Numbered from the stretch's first letter, positions 23,430 to 36,649 are shown. The stretch: 64,000 nt of DNA from Persicaria tinctoria (GCA_037127255.1 JBANSL010000004.1:36234467-36298466), one strand, 5' to 3'. A program made the numbers and translations. The notes: generated by a model not told the origin, from the sequence alone.

Positions 23430-26400
23430 TCATCTACCTCTAAAAACAAGTCTCGTCCCCGAGACTAAAATCATTTTAAAACGGGGGATGGAGTTTGAAA
23501 TCGGTGAGTCCAAGGATCATGCCATTGATTCATTGAACACTTCATAAGTGCCCCTATGAGATCCTCACAGTACCGTTGTCGTTATCATAATATCCCCAAA
23601 AGACCGTAGTAAGAATGTAATATGGGCCCCTACAACATCCTTAGTCCGACTCTTTGGCCATATCATAATTCAAAATTTTGTATACACTTCGTGGGGCGTT
23701 ATAATGAAAACTAGAGTCACATGAATTTCTTAAAATCCAAGTTAGTCTCTTTTGAAACACCATTCAAAATTTCAAGTTCGGCATTAGCCTAAATCATTTC
23801 CAACTTCTCAGTTCATTCTACTATCCACCTCTAAGGGCTTATTCCCTATTCTCTTCCTAGGTTCCAAGTCAGAATCAAATTCCAATACTTCATCTTCCAT
23901 CATTTCTATCATAGAGAATAGTATATATAATAGCAATCATATCTCACATTTAATAGCATGACATAAACACGTCAAGTACAGTCGTATACCATAATATATC
24001 TAGCATCGTATCATCCATGGTAGGATTTATCACATCATCTCATAGAAGTGACACACCATATCAATCAGGTAAGCACATCATACTCATGCTACTTCCAAGC
24101 GTCATCACATTAGAGACAAACAAGTACTTCCATACACTAGCATTCAATCGAGCTCAGGGGATAACTATGTTAGTACCAATAGTTCACTATTGTCAACGAC
24201 AATACATCATAGAATCAACATCGTCTATAGCATAGAATTCACACCACATTCGGCCCCAAGTAAAGCGTACGCTAGATCACATCCTCAAGAGAACATGTCT
24301 ATAACTATCAATCATGACAAGACACGACCACTACCCATCAGCTCTTGCATTAAGATCAAATCCATAGAGGTCTACCAACCCAAACCACTACTAGTTCTAG
24401 ACACCATTGCATCCTGCTTACATACAACCTTTCTAGCCTCAAAACTATTCGCAATCAAAGTCGAATACCACAAACCAACTACTAGGTATATATCCCAACT
24501 CATATACCCTCAAGCCATCTAAGGGCCAATCCAATTCGACATCCCGATCTCAATTCTCACCTTCCACTCGACCATCTAAACTATTTTTCGGAGTTTCCAA
24601 TCACACGGTTTCTTGATTCGACAAGCTTAACAACTCGACCAACTACCAATACTCCATATATAACACGTCCTTGCCCTAGGGGTCCTCTATGAGTCCCATC
24701 TTTACCCTTTAATAGAAAATTTCGAGCCCTCAACTGAACCGTTCTCACGATAGATCTAGACACTTCTTAACAATCTCGCTTACTCTTTCTAGGCTCTCAA
24801 CACTCCACCTGAACATTGTCCCCCAAAGAGATCTCTCGAATCACCTTGCTAACCTGATCATATACACGCACCAGTGACCACTCTCACTAACCATCCACCT
24901 CTAAGGACCCTACTCATGATGACCATCTCGCACCTGACACTCCCGACCAATTTTAACATAGAAACCCAACTAGTGGTACTGCCAACCACGAACCACCATG
25001 ACCCTCAAGACGACCCCCTCTAGATCCTCTTCCAAGCATACTCTACCTCGACTAGTTCCCTCAACTCCACATGTTTCCCCAAATTGCCTCAGATCACGCC
25101 TTCTCAAACTTCAAAATCTCTACGTTTAGACTTAATGTACCGATCATCATTTTTACCGAATTCCTATGACATCCTCATCCGAATTTCCTAAGTACCGCAA
25201 CTTCACCGACCTTCTAAAATATCTTATCTTTTATCGTCCTTAATACCTTCTTCTTTGCCTAGTTTCCAAATCTATACTCATAATCCCCCTATCTCAATCA
25301 TAAGCCCACGGTCTTACTAGGAATCTCAACTACATCCTTGCCTAGCTACCAGCCTTTCCTCGAAGATTCATCTCACATCCTCAAATACCTCAATAGCCAC
25401 AATAACCTACACTCATAAATCTCGATTCATTTGCTTTGTCAAAATCCTCCAACAACGCATCTAGAAATCCTTCACTCATAAATTCCCCAAGCATTACCAA
25501 TCCTATATAAGCAACCCCAAATACTCATCACACGAACAACCCTGATATGAACAATCTAATATTCCTGGTCGATAATTTCCCAAGAAACCTCATACTACTC
25601 TTCCTTGGCAATTCCTTAACCTCATCCCTTACCAAAATCGCTCCCATTCACAGCACACATCACCTAGTCCCAAATTCTACGATTCCTTAGACATTTCTCA
25701 ATCGCTCATCAATAATGCTTGCCCACAAACCGCTCCTTGACTACCTAAACACTCTCCCCTGGGCACGCTAACCCGATCCACTCCTAGCTCACTCATCCAC
25801 CTCTAGAGCTACACTACCCACACACGTTATTGCCTTACTCTAGTTATAACGAAGAACTCTCCCTCGGAATCTCGCCTCACTAACTCCACTCTTCACCTAA
25901 TACCTACCTGAAAGCTCAACTACACTCGCTGATCGTTATCTCTGACAAGTCCGAGCCCACTCGGCTCTACCCAAGCTAACACATCTTTCCTGCACTCCAT
26001 CTCACACAACCAATGAACCAATCCGAATACCTTAATCCACCTGCCAGTTTCCAACCCGTCTCACCGAAGAATCTCACGACTCCAGCTCAATAAGAAAGCA
26101 CTCCCATACATATAACTCATAACCTACTCACCAGCAAGTCAGTATACCAAGTACCAAGGCACATCATTATAGAACAAGTTAGTCAGGCAATAATTGCTAC
26201 CAATTCAGCACATCCGTCATTACACATTCAATTATGTCAGTTCTAGGCATATCACAAAACATCAATTCCAATTAGTATAGAAGAATCCACGATTTGAATG
26301 AAGAACACCCTTCCTTGAGTCATCTAAAAGAATCACGTCCGCGACTGCCATCTTTTAGATGTGTTCGTCCTTTGTATACCTTTGGCGACGTCTGTCTTGT

Positions 26401-28212
26401 GGCCTATGGGTCATGGACCCATCACACTTCCGTTGCGCCGCTATGGTACCACTTGGTCGTCGGTTCTTTCTTGCACGTCGGTGCTCATCGAAGGATTACA
26501 AGGGTTAGAAGTTATGGAGATAGGGGAGAGACAAGGGCGGACAACACAACTTCCTTAAGAGTTTCAACATGGACCAGGACTAGGGACGACGAGACCAAGG
26601 AGAAGATCCCAACCCGAGAGTTACAACGATGCCCTTATAATTGTGGCACGCAAACACATAAAAATCAAGAGATATCATCACATTATTTCACACTAGTATG
26701 CACCTATCTCAAGGAATATCGATTTATGCATTCATAACATGTTCATATAATCATCTTTATATGTGCGTAGAACAAGCTACCAACTTATCATTTTATTCAC
26801 CAATCATGCTTGACATACTAAGAACATGTATGCACAGACTGACATGGGACATATATGACATAAGTAAAACTAGGACATCACACAATCATACGAGGGCCTA
26901 TAACTGGGAGGTATATGTCTTACATGATACTAGAAATACTCATTAAACATGTACACAACCAATGAGGTCCAATTAGGTTAATCTGGCATGCTAAGTCATC
27001 CAATTCACGTTTTAAACATGCAACGAGAGTTGAACACACTATCATGGACCTAGTTCATAGGGAGACAATAATCATGGGAATTCAATACATACGACACATA
27101 CATCAACTCATAAGTGCAACCATGCAATGTACCGGGAAAGTCATGCTGAATTATACCAATATAGCATGTCATTAAATCACAAAGAGGCTATCATTATAAC
27201 TTGACAGAATTCTCTAAGGACAATCACCGACTCACCACCCCGTTTCCCCGTGGGGCGCTAGTATGACTTGCTTGGTAGGACACAAGGACATTCACACCGT
27301 TTCCGAGAGATGGGGGTAGAACTCGTGTTTAGACTCTTGTGGCAAGAAAATATGGTTTAAATCCTCACTCCCACTAACACGATTTAAATCCTCACTCCCA
27401 CTAACACGATTTCCGAAGGTATTTAGTAGACCGACCCAAATTTCCCGTGAAAGACCCCAATCACAGGTACGAGACTCGATAGAAACATCGATGGTGGGAT
27501 ATGAAACAAGACTCTAAACAGGGGAGCGGATGCTTCTCCACCCTTGCTAACATGCCTAGGTGTTTTGGTGGGGCGGATGACAGAGTTAGAACCATTAGTG
27601 GGTTTTAATTATGAAAGGGCTATTTCGACAAAATAGGAATTCTGATTACATAAGAACAAGGTTTTCTCCCACTATCCCGTTTGCACAGTTATTCAACACA
27701 TGATTCAAGTCAAGGCATACTGATTAGTTCGCTTATCCTAAGCACAATAAAGCACTCATCACGGAAGCAATCAACAAGATTAATATGATCCTCTTTGATG
27801 AGGATCGCTCTCGAGCCCAATTGCATATATGTACATATATAAACGTAAGCATAGAGACGATCTATGACGTCCTTCGAGGGACGACTGACCGGAGGGGCAA
27901 AACCTCACGGCCTCCTAACTCAACACTCCAACCTTCGTGGTGTTCCTTGGAGTCTTCTAGGCCCATCTGTAAATAAAAGCTAGTATTTTGCCTACCGTTC
28001 CCCGAATTCTACATCCACAAGGGATGTCTATCGCTTGGGTCTCTACCCACGAGATTATTTCCCCTTTATTCATTTTAGGTTTTAAGTCCAATTAAATTCA
28101 TTTTTCCCTTTATAAAATATTTTCCAAAACCATTTGAAAACGTTGGGCGATTTTCAAAACCTCTTCAACCTATTGTACTCGGATTGCGAAACCTCAGCTC
28201 TAATACCACCTT
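23430..28212 (-). other. Degenerate interior of element D
   Basis: 4.8 kb between LTR and PBS. I find no gag or pol motif readable in any frame; the short open stretches (for example 26294-26737 on the plus strand) have no recognisable domain. A 27-bp tandem duplication lies at 27356-27409. The run next to the LTR (23430-23470) is in the PPT position on the minus strand. Confidence 0.6.
28197..28208 (-). other. Primer binding site of element D
   Basis: TGGTATTAGAGC on the minus strand, four bases from the LTR start at 28213. One mismatch to the Met-tRNA-type PBS. Confidence 0.8.
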
Positions 28213-29256
28213 TGTAACGGCCCGGGATTATGATTCCCGAGTTGCGTTTCGAGAGATGAAACCCCTCGTTGGGATCTTGCGCCCCGAGTACAGGTTGAAG
28301 GTTTGAAATCGAAGATGTGTAGTTTAAAGTGAGATTTCGCACCCAAATCTGGAAGGTCCATTGGAGACCCCAGGGTAAACCCCTGTACCTGTCCTAAGTC
28401 TACAATGCGGAAAATCCTGTATCATGCAAAGGGCATAAGTTCTAAAACGATACAACGGGCGCCACAGAAGACCCGGGTCAAAACATAGTATAAGTAGGGA
28501 GAAATCCCAAAAGCATGTATCTGGTGAAGTCAGGTCTCAAACACTCACTCTCCGCCATGTGAATAGACCCCGTCATAAAAGCACAAAATCAAGCAGTGTA
28601 TCGGGTACCTGAAACTATACCACCAAGTCAGGCCAAGAGTCCGCCCGCGGGTCCTCTGACCGCGCTGAGGACATATAATACGCCTATACCTAGAATAAAG
28701 GATGCCTTCATGCAGTACTGGAATATTAACCACACTATCATGTTCCTAATTCATATTTGCAGAATATTAAGTAAGGCCTTAACAAAGAATACCAAGTGGT
28801 ATATCCCTCTTCTACCACCACCCCCTTCCAGATAGGGTGGAGACTGGCCAGTTCGATTCGATAGCATCTCAAATCTCATCATCATATCGTATATCATCAT
28901 CATATCGTGGATCTTGCGAAAAGAAAGTAATAATGCTGATAATAGTAAAGGTTTTCCAACAACTCGAATGACTCAGGACTAACCCGATGGGACTAGGTTG
29001 TCCTATGACCATAGCAAGGACTCTAGGACTCATAGATAACGGTCGTTCTGTACTCAAACGCATACAGAATAAGAATGCGAATTCGTAAGTGAAATTCCTA
29101 AGCATGATACTACATGACATGCTTTTATGCATATGCAGCACCTACATACTATATGACACATCAGGCAGGAGGTACTAGTTACTGAGTAAGCCCCGGAGGA
29201 CTTACCTGGCTAGCAGATCATCAAAAGAAGAATCCAGCACATAGTAGTCACGATCA

Positions 29257-32200
29257 GCCCCCACATCTCCACATCTCCATCTTCGGTAATTTTCTGAATT
29301 TCAGTCTCTGATTTTCATTGTCGGCTTGTCGCAATCCCGAATTGAACATTCAATCCTTCATCCCTCGTTTTGCTAAGTTTCTAATGTCCTATTGTTTTCA
29401 ATTTGGGAATTGCCAATTCTCTAATTGGGTAATTGTGACACTATCGTAGATTCGCAGGCAGCAGATTTGGTTTGCAATTCGGGATTTACAGTGCATTGCT
29501 TCGTCAGTTTGCAATTGGGGATTAAAGAAGTTGTTGTTGTTGTCTTGCTGCACTATTCCCATGTTGTTTTGTTCTATAATTCTTTCATAGTTGTGTTTGT
29601 GCATTTTTCTAATATATTTGACAATGACAAAAAAAAATTAGAAAACAGGAATATGGATTTCAAAAGTGTGAAAAGAAAAGAAAAATTGAACTGTTAACTC
29701 AGTCTCAAAAAGGTGCCCTAGATAAATTTGTCTTAAAAATCCTTCTCAAGAGCAAAATGCTAGGGCTGATGATGTTAATGCTCCTAAGGATGCTACTGTT
29801 ATTGCTCTTGATGATAATATTGATCATGATGTTCATGTTAATGCTGATGTGGATGCTACTGTTACTCTCGATGATGATATTGATCTTGATCTTGATGTTC
29901 ATGTTAATGCTAATGTGGATGCTACTGTTACTCTTCATGATGTCCCTGCTATTCATGTTAATGCTAATGTGGATGTAAATCTTGATTGTGCGAATCCTAT
30001 TGTGTCTAATATTGATCATCTTGATGAGATTAATGATAATATTGATCTTGGTCTTAATGACATTGGTGATGTTGATAGTGATTTTAAGAGGTTTGATATT
30101 TTTTATCCAAGAAATTAGGATGCACTTGATTCTAAGATGATTACGGTTCTTGTTATAAAGGGTCCTAAAAGAGATTTGTCCACTCAAAAGGGTCCTAAAG
30201 ATAAGTTTGGTAGACGGTTCACCACACCGTGTTATACTAGAGTTTTACCTAATGGTAAGAAGCATGATAGAGATTGGCTTGTGTATTCAAAGGAGATTAA
30301 CAAATTGTTTTGCTTTTGTTGTAAAATTTTAAAAAAAGGATGTGGGAGGGGTCAACTAGTAAATGAAGGTTTTCAGGATTGGACACATCTTTCTAGTAGA
30401 CTTAAAGAGCATGAAACGAGTGTTGAACATGTGAAGAACATGGCTACTTGGTATGATATGCGTGTTAGACTCCAGAAGAATCAAACAATAGACAAAGTGG
30501 CTCAAAAACAACTTGAGAAAGAAAAGAGTCATTGGAGAAATGTTTTGATAAGAATAATTGCTATTGTGAAATTTCTTGCGACGCATAATCTAGCATTCCG
30601 TGGTACTAATGCGAAATTGAATCAGAATAGCAATGGCAACTTTTTAGGGCTGATTGAAATGATTTCTTAGTTTGATCCAATTATAAAAGAACATGTTGGC
30701 CGTATTACAAATGATGAAATACATTTCCACTATCTTGGCCCTAGAATCCAAAATGAGTTAATACTTTTGCTTGCATGTGCTATAAAACAGAAACTTATAA
30801 AGAAAATAAAACAAGCTAAGTATTTCTCTGTTTTACTTGATTGTACTCCTGATATAAGTCATCAAGAGCAAATGTCTCTAATCTTAAGATATCTGGATGT
30901 CTCTTCAAAATCTGTCATTGTTGAGGAATCTTTTATGGGGTTTTTAGAAGTAAATGATACATCCAGTCAAGGATTGTTTGATGTTTTACAAAATGTATTG
31001 AAGTCTCTTGATCTTGATATTGATAATGTGCGAGGGCAAGGTTATGATAATGGTTCGAACATGAAAGGAAAACATCAAGGAGTGCAAAAAAGACTTTTAG
31101 ATATAAATCCTAGAGGTTTTCATACTTCTTGTGCTTCTCATAGCCTTAATTTAACATTGTGTGATATGGCCAACACTTGTGGTAAAGCTAGGGATTTTTT
31201 TGGAGTCATTCAGCGTATATATACAATGTTTGCTAATTCTACTAAAAGATGGCACATTTTTACAAATCATGTGAAACGTTACACCGTCAAATCTTTGTCA
31301 TCTACTCGTTGGGAGAGTCGAGTTGATAGTGTTAAAGCTATTAGATTTCAGGTGCAAGAAATAAGAGAAGCTTTACTTGAAGTAGCGGAGAGTGATAATG
31401 ATAAAAAAATAAGTAGTGAAGCTAAGTCTTTAGCAAAAAATGAGCTTGGTGATTTTGAATTTTTGTTGTCCATAGTGATTTGGTATGAGGTGTTATCCAT
31501 GCTTAACATAGTTAGCAAACATTTACAATCAAAGGATATGGTGATTGATGTTGCAATTGAAAAGGTCAAGGGGCTGATTTCATATTTTGAAGGATATAGA
31601 GAAACTGGTTTCTTGAAAGCCTTAGAAACAGCCAAGGAAATTGCCATTGAGAATAATGTTGATCCCACATTCCCTCAAAGACGTGAAATTAGAAGAAAAA
31701 GACATTTTGATGAGGATAAAAATGATGGGTCGGAATATGCTCCACAATCTGCAGAGGAGGCATTTAGGGTTAAATATTTCTTATTTGTGGTTGATCAAGC
31801 AATTGCTTCACTTACTCGTAGGTTTGAACAATATCAAGAATATGAAAAGGTTTTTGGTTTCTTATTTACTTCTAAAAGGTTGTGTTCAATGGATGATGTG
31901 CGTTTAAAGTCCTCTTGTAGTCATATTGAAGATGCACTTAAGAAAAATGATCAATCTGATATTGATGCAAATGATTTATATGTGGAGTTAAAGTTACTAC
32001 AAGAGTTTTTCTCTAAAGAAGAAAAACAGCCCATAGATATTTTAAATTATATGAAAAATGTTGATTGCTTTCCTAATGCATCTATTGTGTATCGGATTTT
32101 GTTAACTATTCCTGTCACGGTTGCATCTACAGAAAGAAGTTTTTCCAGGTTAAAGCTACTAAAGACCTACATGCGATCTACAATGACACAAGAGAGACTC

Positions 32201-32485
32201 AATGGATTAGCTTTGCTTGCAATTGAGAGTCAACTCCTGGAGGAAATAGACTACGAAGAGTTAATTGAAGATTTTGTTTCAAGCAATGCTAGAAGGATTA
32301 TGTTATTTAAGTGATTGATGATATATTAGTTAATTGAAGATTTTGTTTCAAACAATTCTAGAAGTATTGTGCTATTTAAATGATGGATAATATATTAGTT
32401 TCACATTTTCAACGGTATTGTTATTTTTATTAGGGCCCCATTATGATATACGCACAGGGCATCCGAAAACCATTGGACAGCCCTG
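29257..32485 (+). mobile_element. hAT-superfamily element lacking its left terminus
   Basis: The right end finishes with a typical hAT terminus (inverted, it begins CAGGGCTGTCC) at 32485, directly joined to the continuing LTR of element D. The left junction at 29256/29257 shows no matching terminus. The adjoining LTR is also missing about 0.8 kb, so one deletion probably removed both. Confidence 0.75.
29652..32314 (+). pseudogene. hAT transposase, TTF-type zinc finger / ZMYM1-like
   Basis: The frame reads from MDFKSVKRKEK through a TTF-type zinc-finger region (about 30200-30440, with CFCCK), then a DUF4371-like RNase H-fold catalytic region (SVLLDCTPD near 30825; GQGYDNGSNMKGKHQG near 31040; CASHSLNL near 31133) and ends with the hAT C-terminal dimerisation region (TVASTERSFSRLKLLKTYMR near 32125). 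Breaks: a stop near 29698, a frameshift in the run-up to 29756, and TAG codons at 30116-30118 and 30668-30670. From 30671 to 32314 the frame is open. An Asn/Val/Asp repeat region (29750-30000) precedes the zinc finger. It encodes the transposase of the element and is not functional as it stands. Confidence 0.9.
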
Positions 32486-33071
32486 TCCGTCGCTGCGCCT
32501 GGTCGACGCCGGTTGCCGCGCTCCTCAGCCCCGCCCAGCTCCTTCACAGCTGCACTCGCCCCTGCCCCCAGCCCGCACCCGCTCATGCTCCCGATTTCTC
32601 CCTCGCAGCGACGCTCGACTCGCACTCACGCTCGCCTCGCTCGACGCTCGCTTGCTCACCGCCACTCTCGATCTCACCCGATGCCTCGCACTCAGCTCTC
32701 GCTCACCCCCGATTAGTCTAAGCATCGAAAAACACTAAAAAAAACGAATCGAAACGAGGATAAATTCGGAGCTCTCGATCGGAGTTCTGGGCTTTGTTAG
32801 TGGCTCGTGATGGCTCGTCGGACTTGCGTCGGACATGGGTGAGTATGTTGGTGGAGACCGAAGGCGATTTCGATCAGAAACGAAGGAGAACGGTTTATCG
32901 GAACGAGGCTTCGTGAAACAGAGTAAGAAGGTTGTTCGGTGGCTCGTCGACAACGCTGGTTGCTCCGGGGCTGCTGGACGTTGATGGAGGTGGCAGGGCG
33001 GTGGTTCGAGGGTGCGGTAATGGTGATGGAACGATGGTGAGCTGCGGTGATGTTGGTTGCGACGTGGGGAG

Positions 33072-35257
33072 TGTTGTGAGCCTAATTCGCCATGTTTTAC
33101 ATCTACTTTTATATCGTTTTCTGCATACATTTCATACATTTGGGTTAAAATAATATAAAATATGTGTAGTATATGTTTATTTGCACTATATGGAGGTCTA
33201 CACAAGTTTTTGTTATATTTCGCAGAAATCGGACGCACTTTGGAGCTTAAAGGAAACTCATGGAGAAGCTAAGAATGGTGCAGCTGGAGAAAAGACCATT
33301 TTTCACCATTCTACGTTCTGAATCAAGCTTTGATGTCTTCATAAGAGTTGTAGCCATCGGAAAGCTTTCCAACGCCTGGTCATATGCGTCAATCCGACAA
33401 ACGAGGACTCGGAAAAGTGCGTTTTAGGAACAGAGCAGAAAGCTGAGAGATTTACTCGATCTCGAGTAAACTTACTCGATCTCGACAAAGAATGTCCGAG
33501 CACACCTGGTCGAGCAGAGCTGATCGAGAAACTCAGAGTCAGAGACAACCCGACTCCGGAAGTCTTACTCGATCTCGACAAACACTAGTCGAGATCGACA
33601 AACCCTGATGCCATGTCCGGAGTCGAGGAGCTGTGATAAGTCGAGAAGCCGAGGACGGAGACGCCGAGCACCACCTTTACTCGATCTCGAACAAGCTTGT
33701 CGAGATCGAGGACCCAACAGCTCCAGTCCGAGTCCATGCCGAGGAGGAGCTACTCGACATCACCAGCAACACATCCTCGACGCCAACCCAACTCGATCTC
33801 GAGTTGTTTAGTCGATCTGGAGGAGCCAGGAGCACAAGATCCGAGCCATGACGAGCACCAGCTGCTCGACCAAGCCCAGCCAACCCAAGTCAACGACCAT
33901 GTCTACTCGATCTCGAGGAGGCTTGGTCGAGATCGAGGAAACCGCGTCCGAAGCCGCGTTACGCGATTTGGCTGTCCTACACGGTTTGGGAATCCTTGGA
34001 GCCGAAGGAAGCCGAGTCTATCCGAGATCTATCATCAACTATCCATGGAGGAGAAGATCTATCAACATGAAGAGACTTACCTATTTAGATCTATTTTCCC
34101 CTTTTAGATTTAATTCCTAAATATCATTTATTTATCTTTTAAGCTTTTTAGATATAGATAGATATCTTCTATCCTTGAATAGCAAGGATTAGAAGGCTAT
34201 AAATAAAGCCTTAGGGGCTGAGCATTAGGCATCTTATTCCAATTCAATTTCAGAGAGAACAAGCAAGTAAGTAGGAGTAGAGAGAGAGAGTTTGTGGCGA
34301 GCAAGGTGGAAAGGCGAAAGCGAATTTGGCTTGTTCGGTTGTAAGCTCCCTTTGGTTTATTTCAATGCAAGTTAGTTTCTTTTGTTATTTAATGTCTTTC
34401 TTGATGATGAAAAGCGAGTATTCCACCCACTTCTGGGGATGGGGTGAGCCCGACGGTGGCCATGTAAGGTGATGCGGTAAAGGTACAATCTTGTTATGCG
34501 ATTCTTCTTCTATCCCTATGAGCATGATTCTTTTCCGAGAGTTGAAGGTGATCCTTGTTTGTATTATTGAAGCGAAAGTGATCTTAATGCAACTTAGGTT
34601 AATTATGTGAAAAGGGTTAGTAACAATTAGGGTTTATGCGAAAGCCTCTATATGTCTATTTGTTAATAACGAAAGTTATTTGGATGGAAAGCATGATCTT
34701 TTATGCCTTTATGTGTTACTTTGCATGGTTATCGTTGTGGTGTTGAAACCCTGGCTTTGGAAGTTCTTTCATATATTGAATTTATTTCTGTCGAAATCTG
34801 AAAATCTGTGTTCGAAGTTGCGATTTATACTTTCTGTGTTTTGGTCGATCTAGAGGAGGAGTTAGTTGAGATCGAGTAGGCCTTTGTCGATCTCGAGTTG
34901 GGTCTTGTCTAGATCGAGTTGAGTTTCTGCTTCTGTCGTCGATTTTGAAGTTTCTGTTTTTACTGAGTTTTGCCGATCTCGAGTTGCTGTTAGTCGAGAT
35001 CGAGTTAGTTTATGTCTTGCTTTTATTTTCTGTCTTCGTTTGTTATTTCTATCTTTCTTCCTTTGTTTCTTTGTTTCTGCTTTCTGTTGCTTTTCTGTGA
35101 GATTTACAGCTGCCTAGGATCCGCTGACACGCTTCCTCGTGGATCGATCCTGACTTTCTCTTACTACATTGGAGGGAGTCTTGTAATTATTTGTTGGGGC
35201 ACGAATCTGGTTTGAATTATTTTATTATATTTTGAACTTCATTTCCTCCTTACAACA
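33072..35257 (+). mobile_element. Solo LTR C, Athila/Tat-like
   Basis: 2186 bp beginning TGTTGTGAG and ending TTACAACA, flanked by GGGAG and GGGAC (4 of 5 bases of a TSD). Blocks match LTR A (CGACAAACGAGGACTCGG region, pyrimidine-rich U5 end) and LTR B. Lone LTR: no PBS or PPT beside it. It contains many copies of the word CTCGATCTCGAG, often as inverted pairs (33440-33600, 33680-33720, 33780-33945, 34840-35010). Confidence 0.85.
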
Positions 35258-35803
35258 GGGACGTGTTGAGGCGGCGGCTCAGTGGTGGTGACGACGTGGT
35301 GTGCGGTGATGGCGATGAAGATGGAAGGGAGCAGGAGAGCATGAAGGAGGGAATAAAAGAGGGAGAGATGGAGTGGAGATGGTGGTGATCTGATACGGTG
35401 AAAGAGGGAGCAAGTGATGATGGTGGTGATGGCGTGAAGGAGTGAAGAAGAGGGAGTCGGGGATGGTGAAATGACGGGAGTGGGTGAGGGGTAGAGGGTG
35501 GAATTGGTCAAAATCATACCGAAAATAAATATCAAATACGCTAATTTCGAACCCCGAATTTAGTTTCCAAATGTTAGTTTTCTCGAATTCCACTTTATCG
35601 ATAAATTAGATTTTTAAAATCGACAAGGATATTGCCATCCGATAATTATTTTGAATTTTCGAGGTAAAATGATGGAAATTATTCGTCAAAATTTATATTC
35701 CGGTCGGAATCCGCTAAACGAGTTTTAAAGCCGATTTAATTTCATTTTTGATTCTATTTTTTCCGAAAAATTAGGATTTGAAAATCCGAACCTTTACACA
35801 AGT

Positions 35804-36277
35804 GATCAACTTGTCCTCGGATTGGCCCAATGGACTCACGACCCAAGAATAATCTGGTCGACATCGAGTAACTTTGTCGATCTCGTCTTCTACTCGTCAT
35901 CTTGAGCAGCTTGTCTCTTTTCGAACTCGGGAAAGGTTTTGATTTGGTCGATGTCGAGTAAGTTGCTCGACATCGAGGAGAGTCGAGCTCGAGTTCTCTT
36001 CATCTTCTGTCCTTGACCATTTTTGCTCCCATTTGTAGTCGATGTCGAGGAAGTTCCTCGAAATCGAGTAAATTTCAACTCTCGTCCTCTCCTCTTTGTT
36101 TCGTCCCGGAATGGCTCCAAATCCTGCAAAATTCAACCAAAACTCGTGTAAACCTCTATTTCTGACAAATAAGCATATACTACACAAATTTAACATATTC
36201 TCAGCCTGAAATATGCAAAGTACTTAGAATAAGGAGCTAAAATGTGCATTAAAACATGGTTACTTTAGTGGACACCA
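35804..36277 (-). repeat. Gypsy B 5' LTR, U3-side piece
   Basis: Continuation of 19283-20546 after element D. It carries the B-type words (35857-36070) and ends CA. On the minus strand the LTR would start TGGTGTCC, comparable to TGATGTCC in LTR A. Confidence 0.75.
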
Positions 36278-36586
36278 ATTACCACTTCAATAACGACTCT
36301 CCAAACGGACTGCCGATGAGATGAGAAAAGTTATGGATGAGGTCTTTTTATGCATGGAACGGTTGTTTTCAAAATTCGATTTTCAAAATCAAGTTGTAAA
36401 TGCGGAGTTGATGAAGTACCAAAAGCAAAATGATCCTTTTGGAAGAGCTTTGGCGCTAAAAAGTTGCGAGAAAAATGATGATGCTTATGATCTGGGTATC
36501 TCTTTTACTATTTTCTTTATAGTTTTATATGTTTAATTAATATTTTATACAAAAGTTAAGAGATGATTTATGGAATTATGCATGAG

Positions 36587-36588
<2 letters not shown>

Positions 36589-36648
<60 letters not shown>
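36589..36648. repeat. (TA)30 microsatellite
   Basis: 60 bp of uninterrupted TA dinucleotides. Confidence 0.98.

Positions 36649-36649
<1 letters not shown>

Larger units (their letters stand above)
20547..35798 (-). mobile_element. Chromovirus-like Ty3/gypsy element D, decayed, with nested insertions
   Basis: LTRs begin TGTAACGGCCCGGG and end TTTACA on the plus strand. The left copy is 20547-23429; the right copy is 28213-35798 including nested DNA. Perfect TSD CAAGT flanks the whole. A PBS complement at 28197-28208 reads TGGTATTAGAGC on the minus strand, one base from the Met-tRNA-type site TGGTATCAGAGC, so the element is transcribed leftwards. The interior keeps no readable ORFs. The Tekay/Del-like assignment rests on the PBS, the LTR style and the run-up to the 3' LTR, and is moderate. 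Confidence 0.88.
28213..35798 (-). repeat. Right (5') LTR of element D, interrupted
   Basis: LTR pieces are 28213-29256, about 32486-33071 and 35258-35798. The first gap holds a hAT element and coincides with loss of about 800 bp of LTR (equivalent to 21511-22308 in the left copy). The second gap is solo LTR C. Confidence 0.85.
787..36277 (-). mobile_element. Athila/Tat-type Ty3/gypsy retrotransposon B, split by nested insertions
   Basis: Read on the minus strand from the right: 5' LTR (36277-35804 continuing at 20546-19283), PBS (19279-19262), leader (19261-19162 continuing at 7229-7178), gag, then protease-RT-RNaseH-integrase ending at 1146. Joining the sequence across a CACTA element (7230-19158) and across a second gypsy element (20547-35798) restores a sensible order. 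The LTR (about 1.74 kb after joining) shares its U5-type part with LTRs A and C. The PBS fits the tRNA-Asp-type site usual in this lineage. The coding regions carry several nonsense codons and at least one frameshift, so this copy is dead. The 3' LTR is not found at the left, and the exact left boundary is uncertain. The right boundary (CA at 36276-36277) is inferred from the LTR terminus rule, not from a TSD. Confidence 0.8.

Noticed and set aside
26294..26737. 147-codon plus-strand frame in the interior of element D
   Set aside because: No domain and no codon pattern of a real gene; lies in decayed gypsy interior on the strand opposite to its coding strand.
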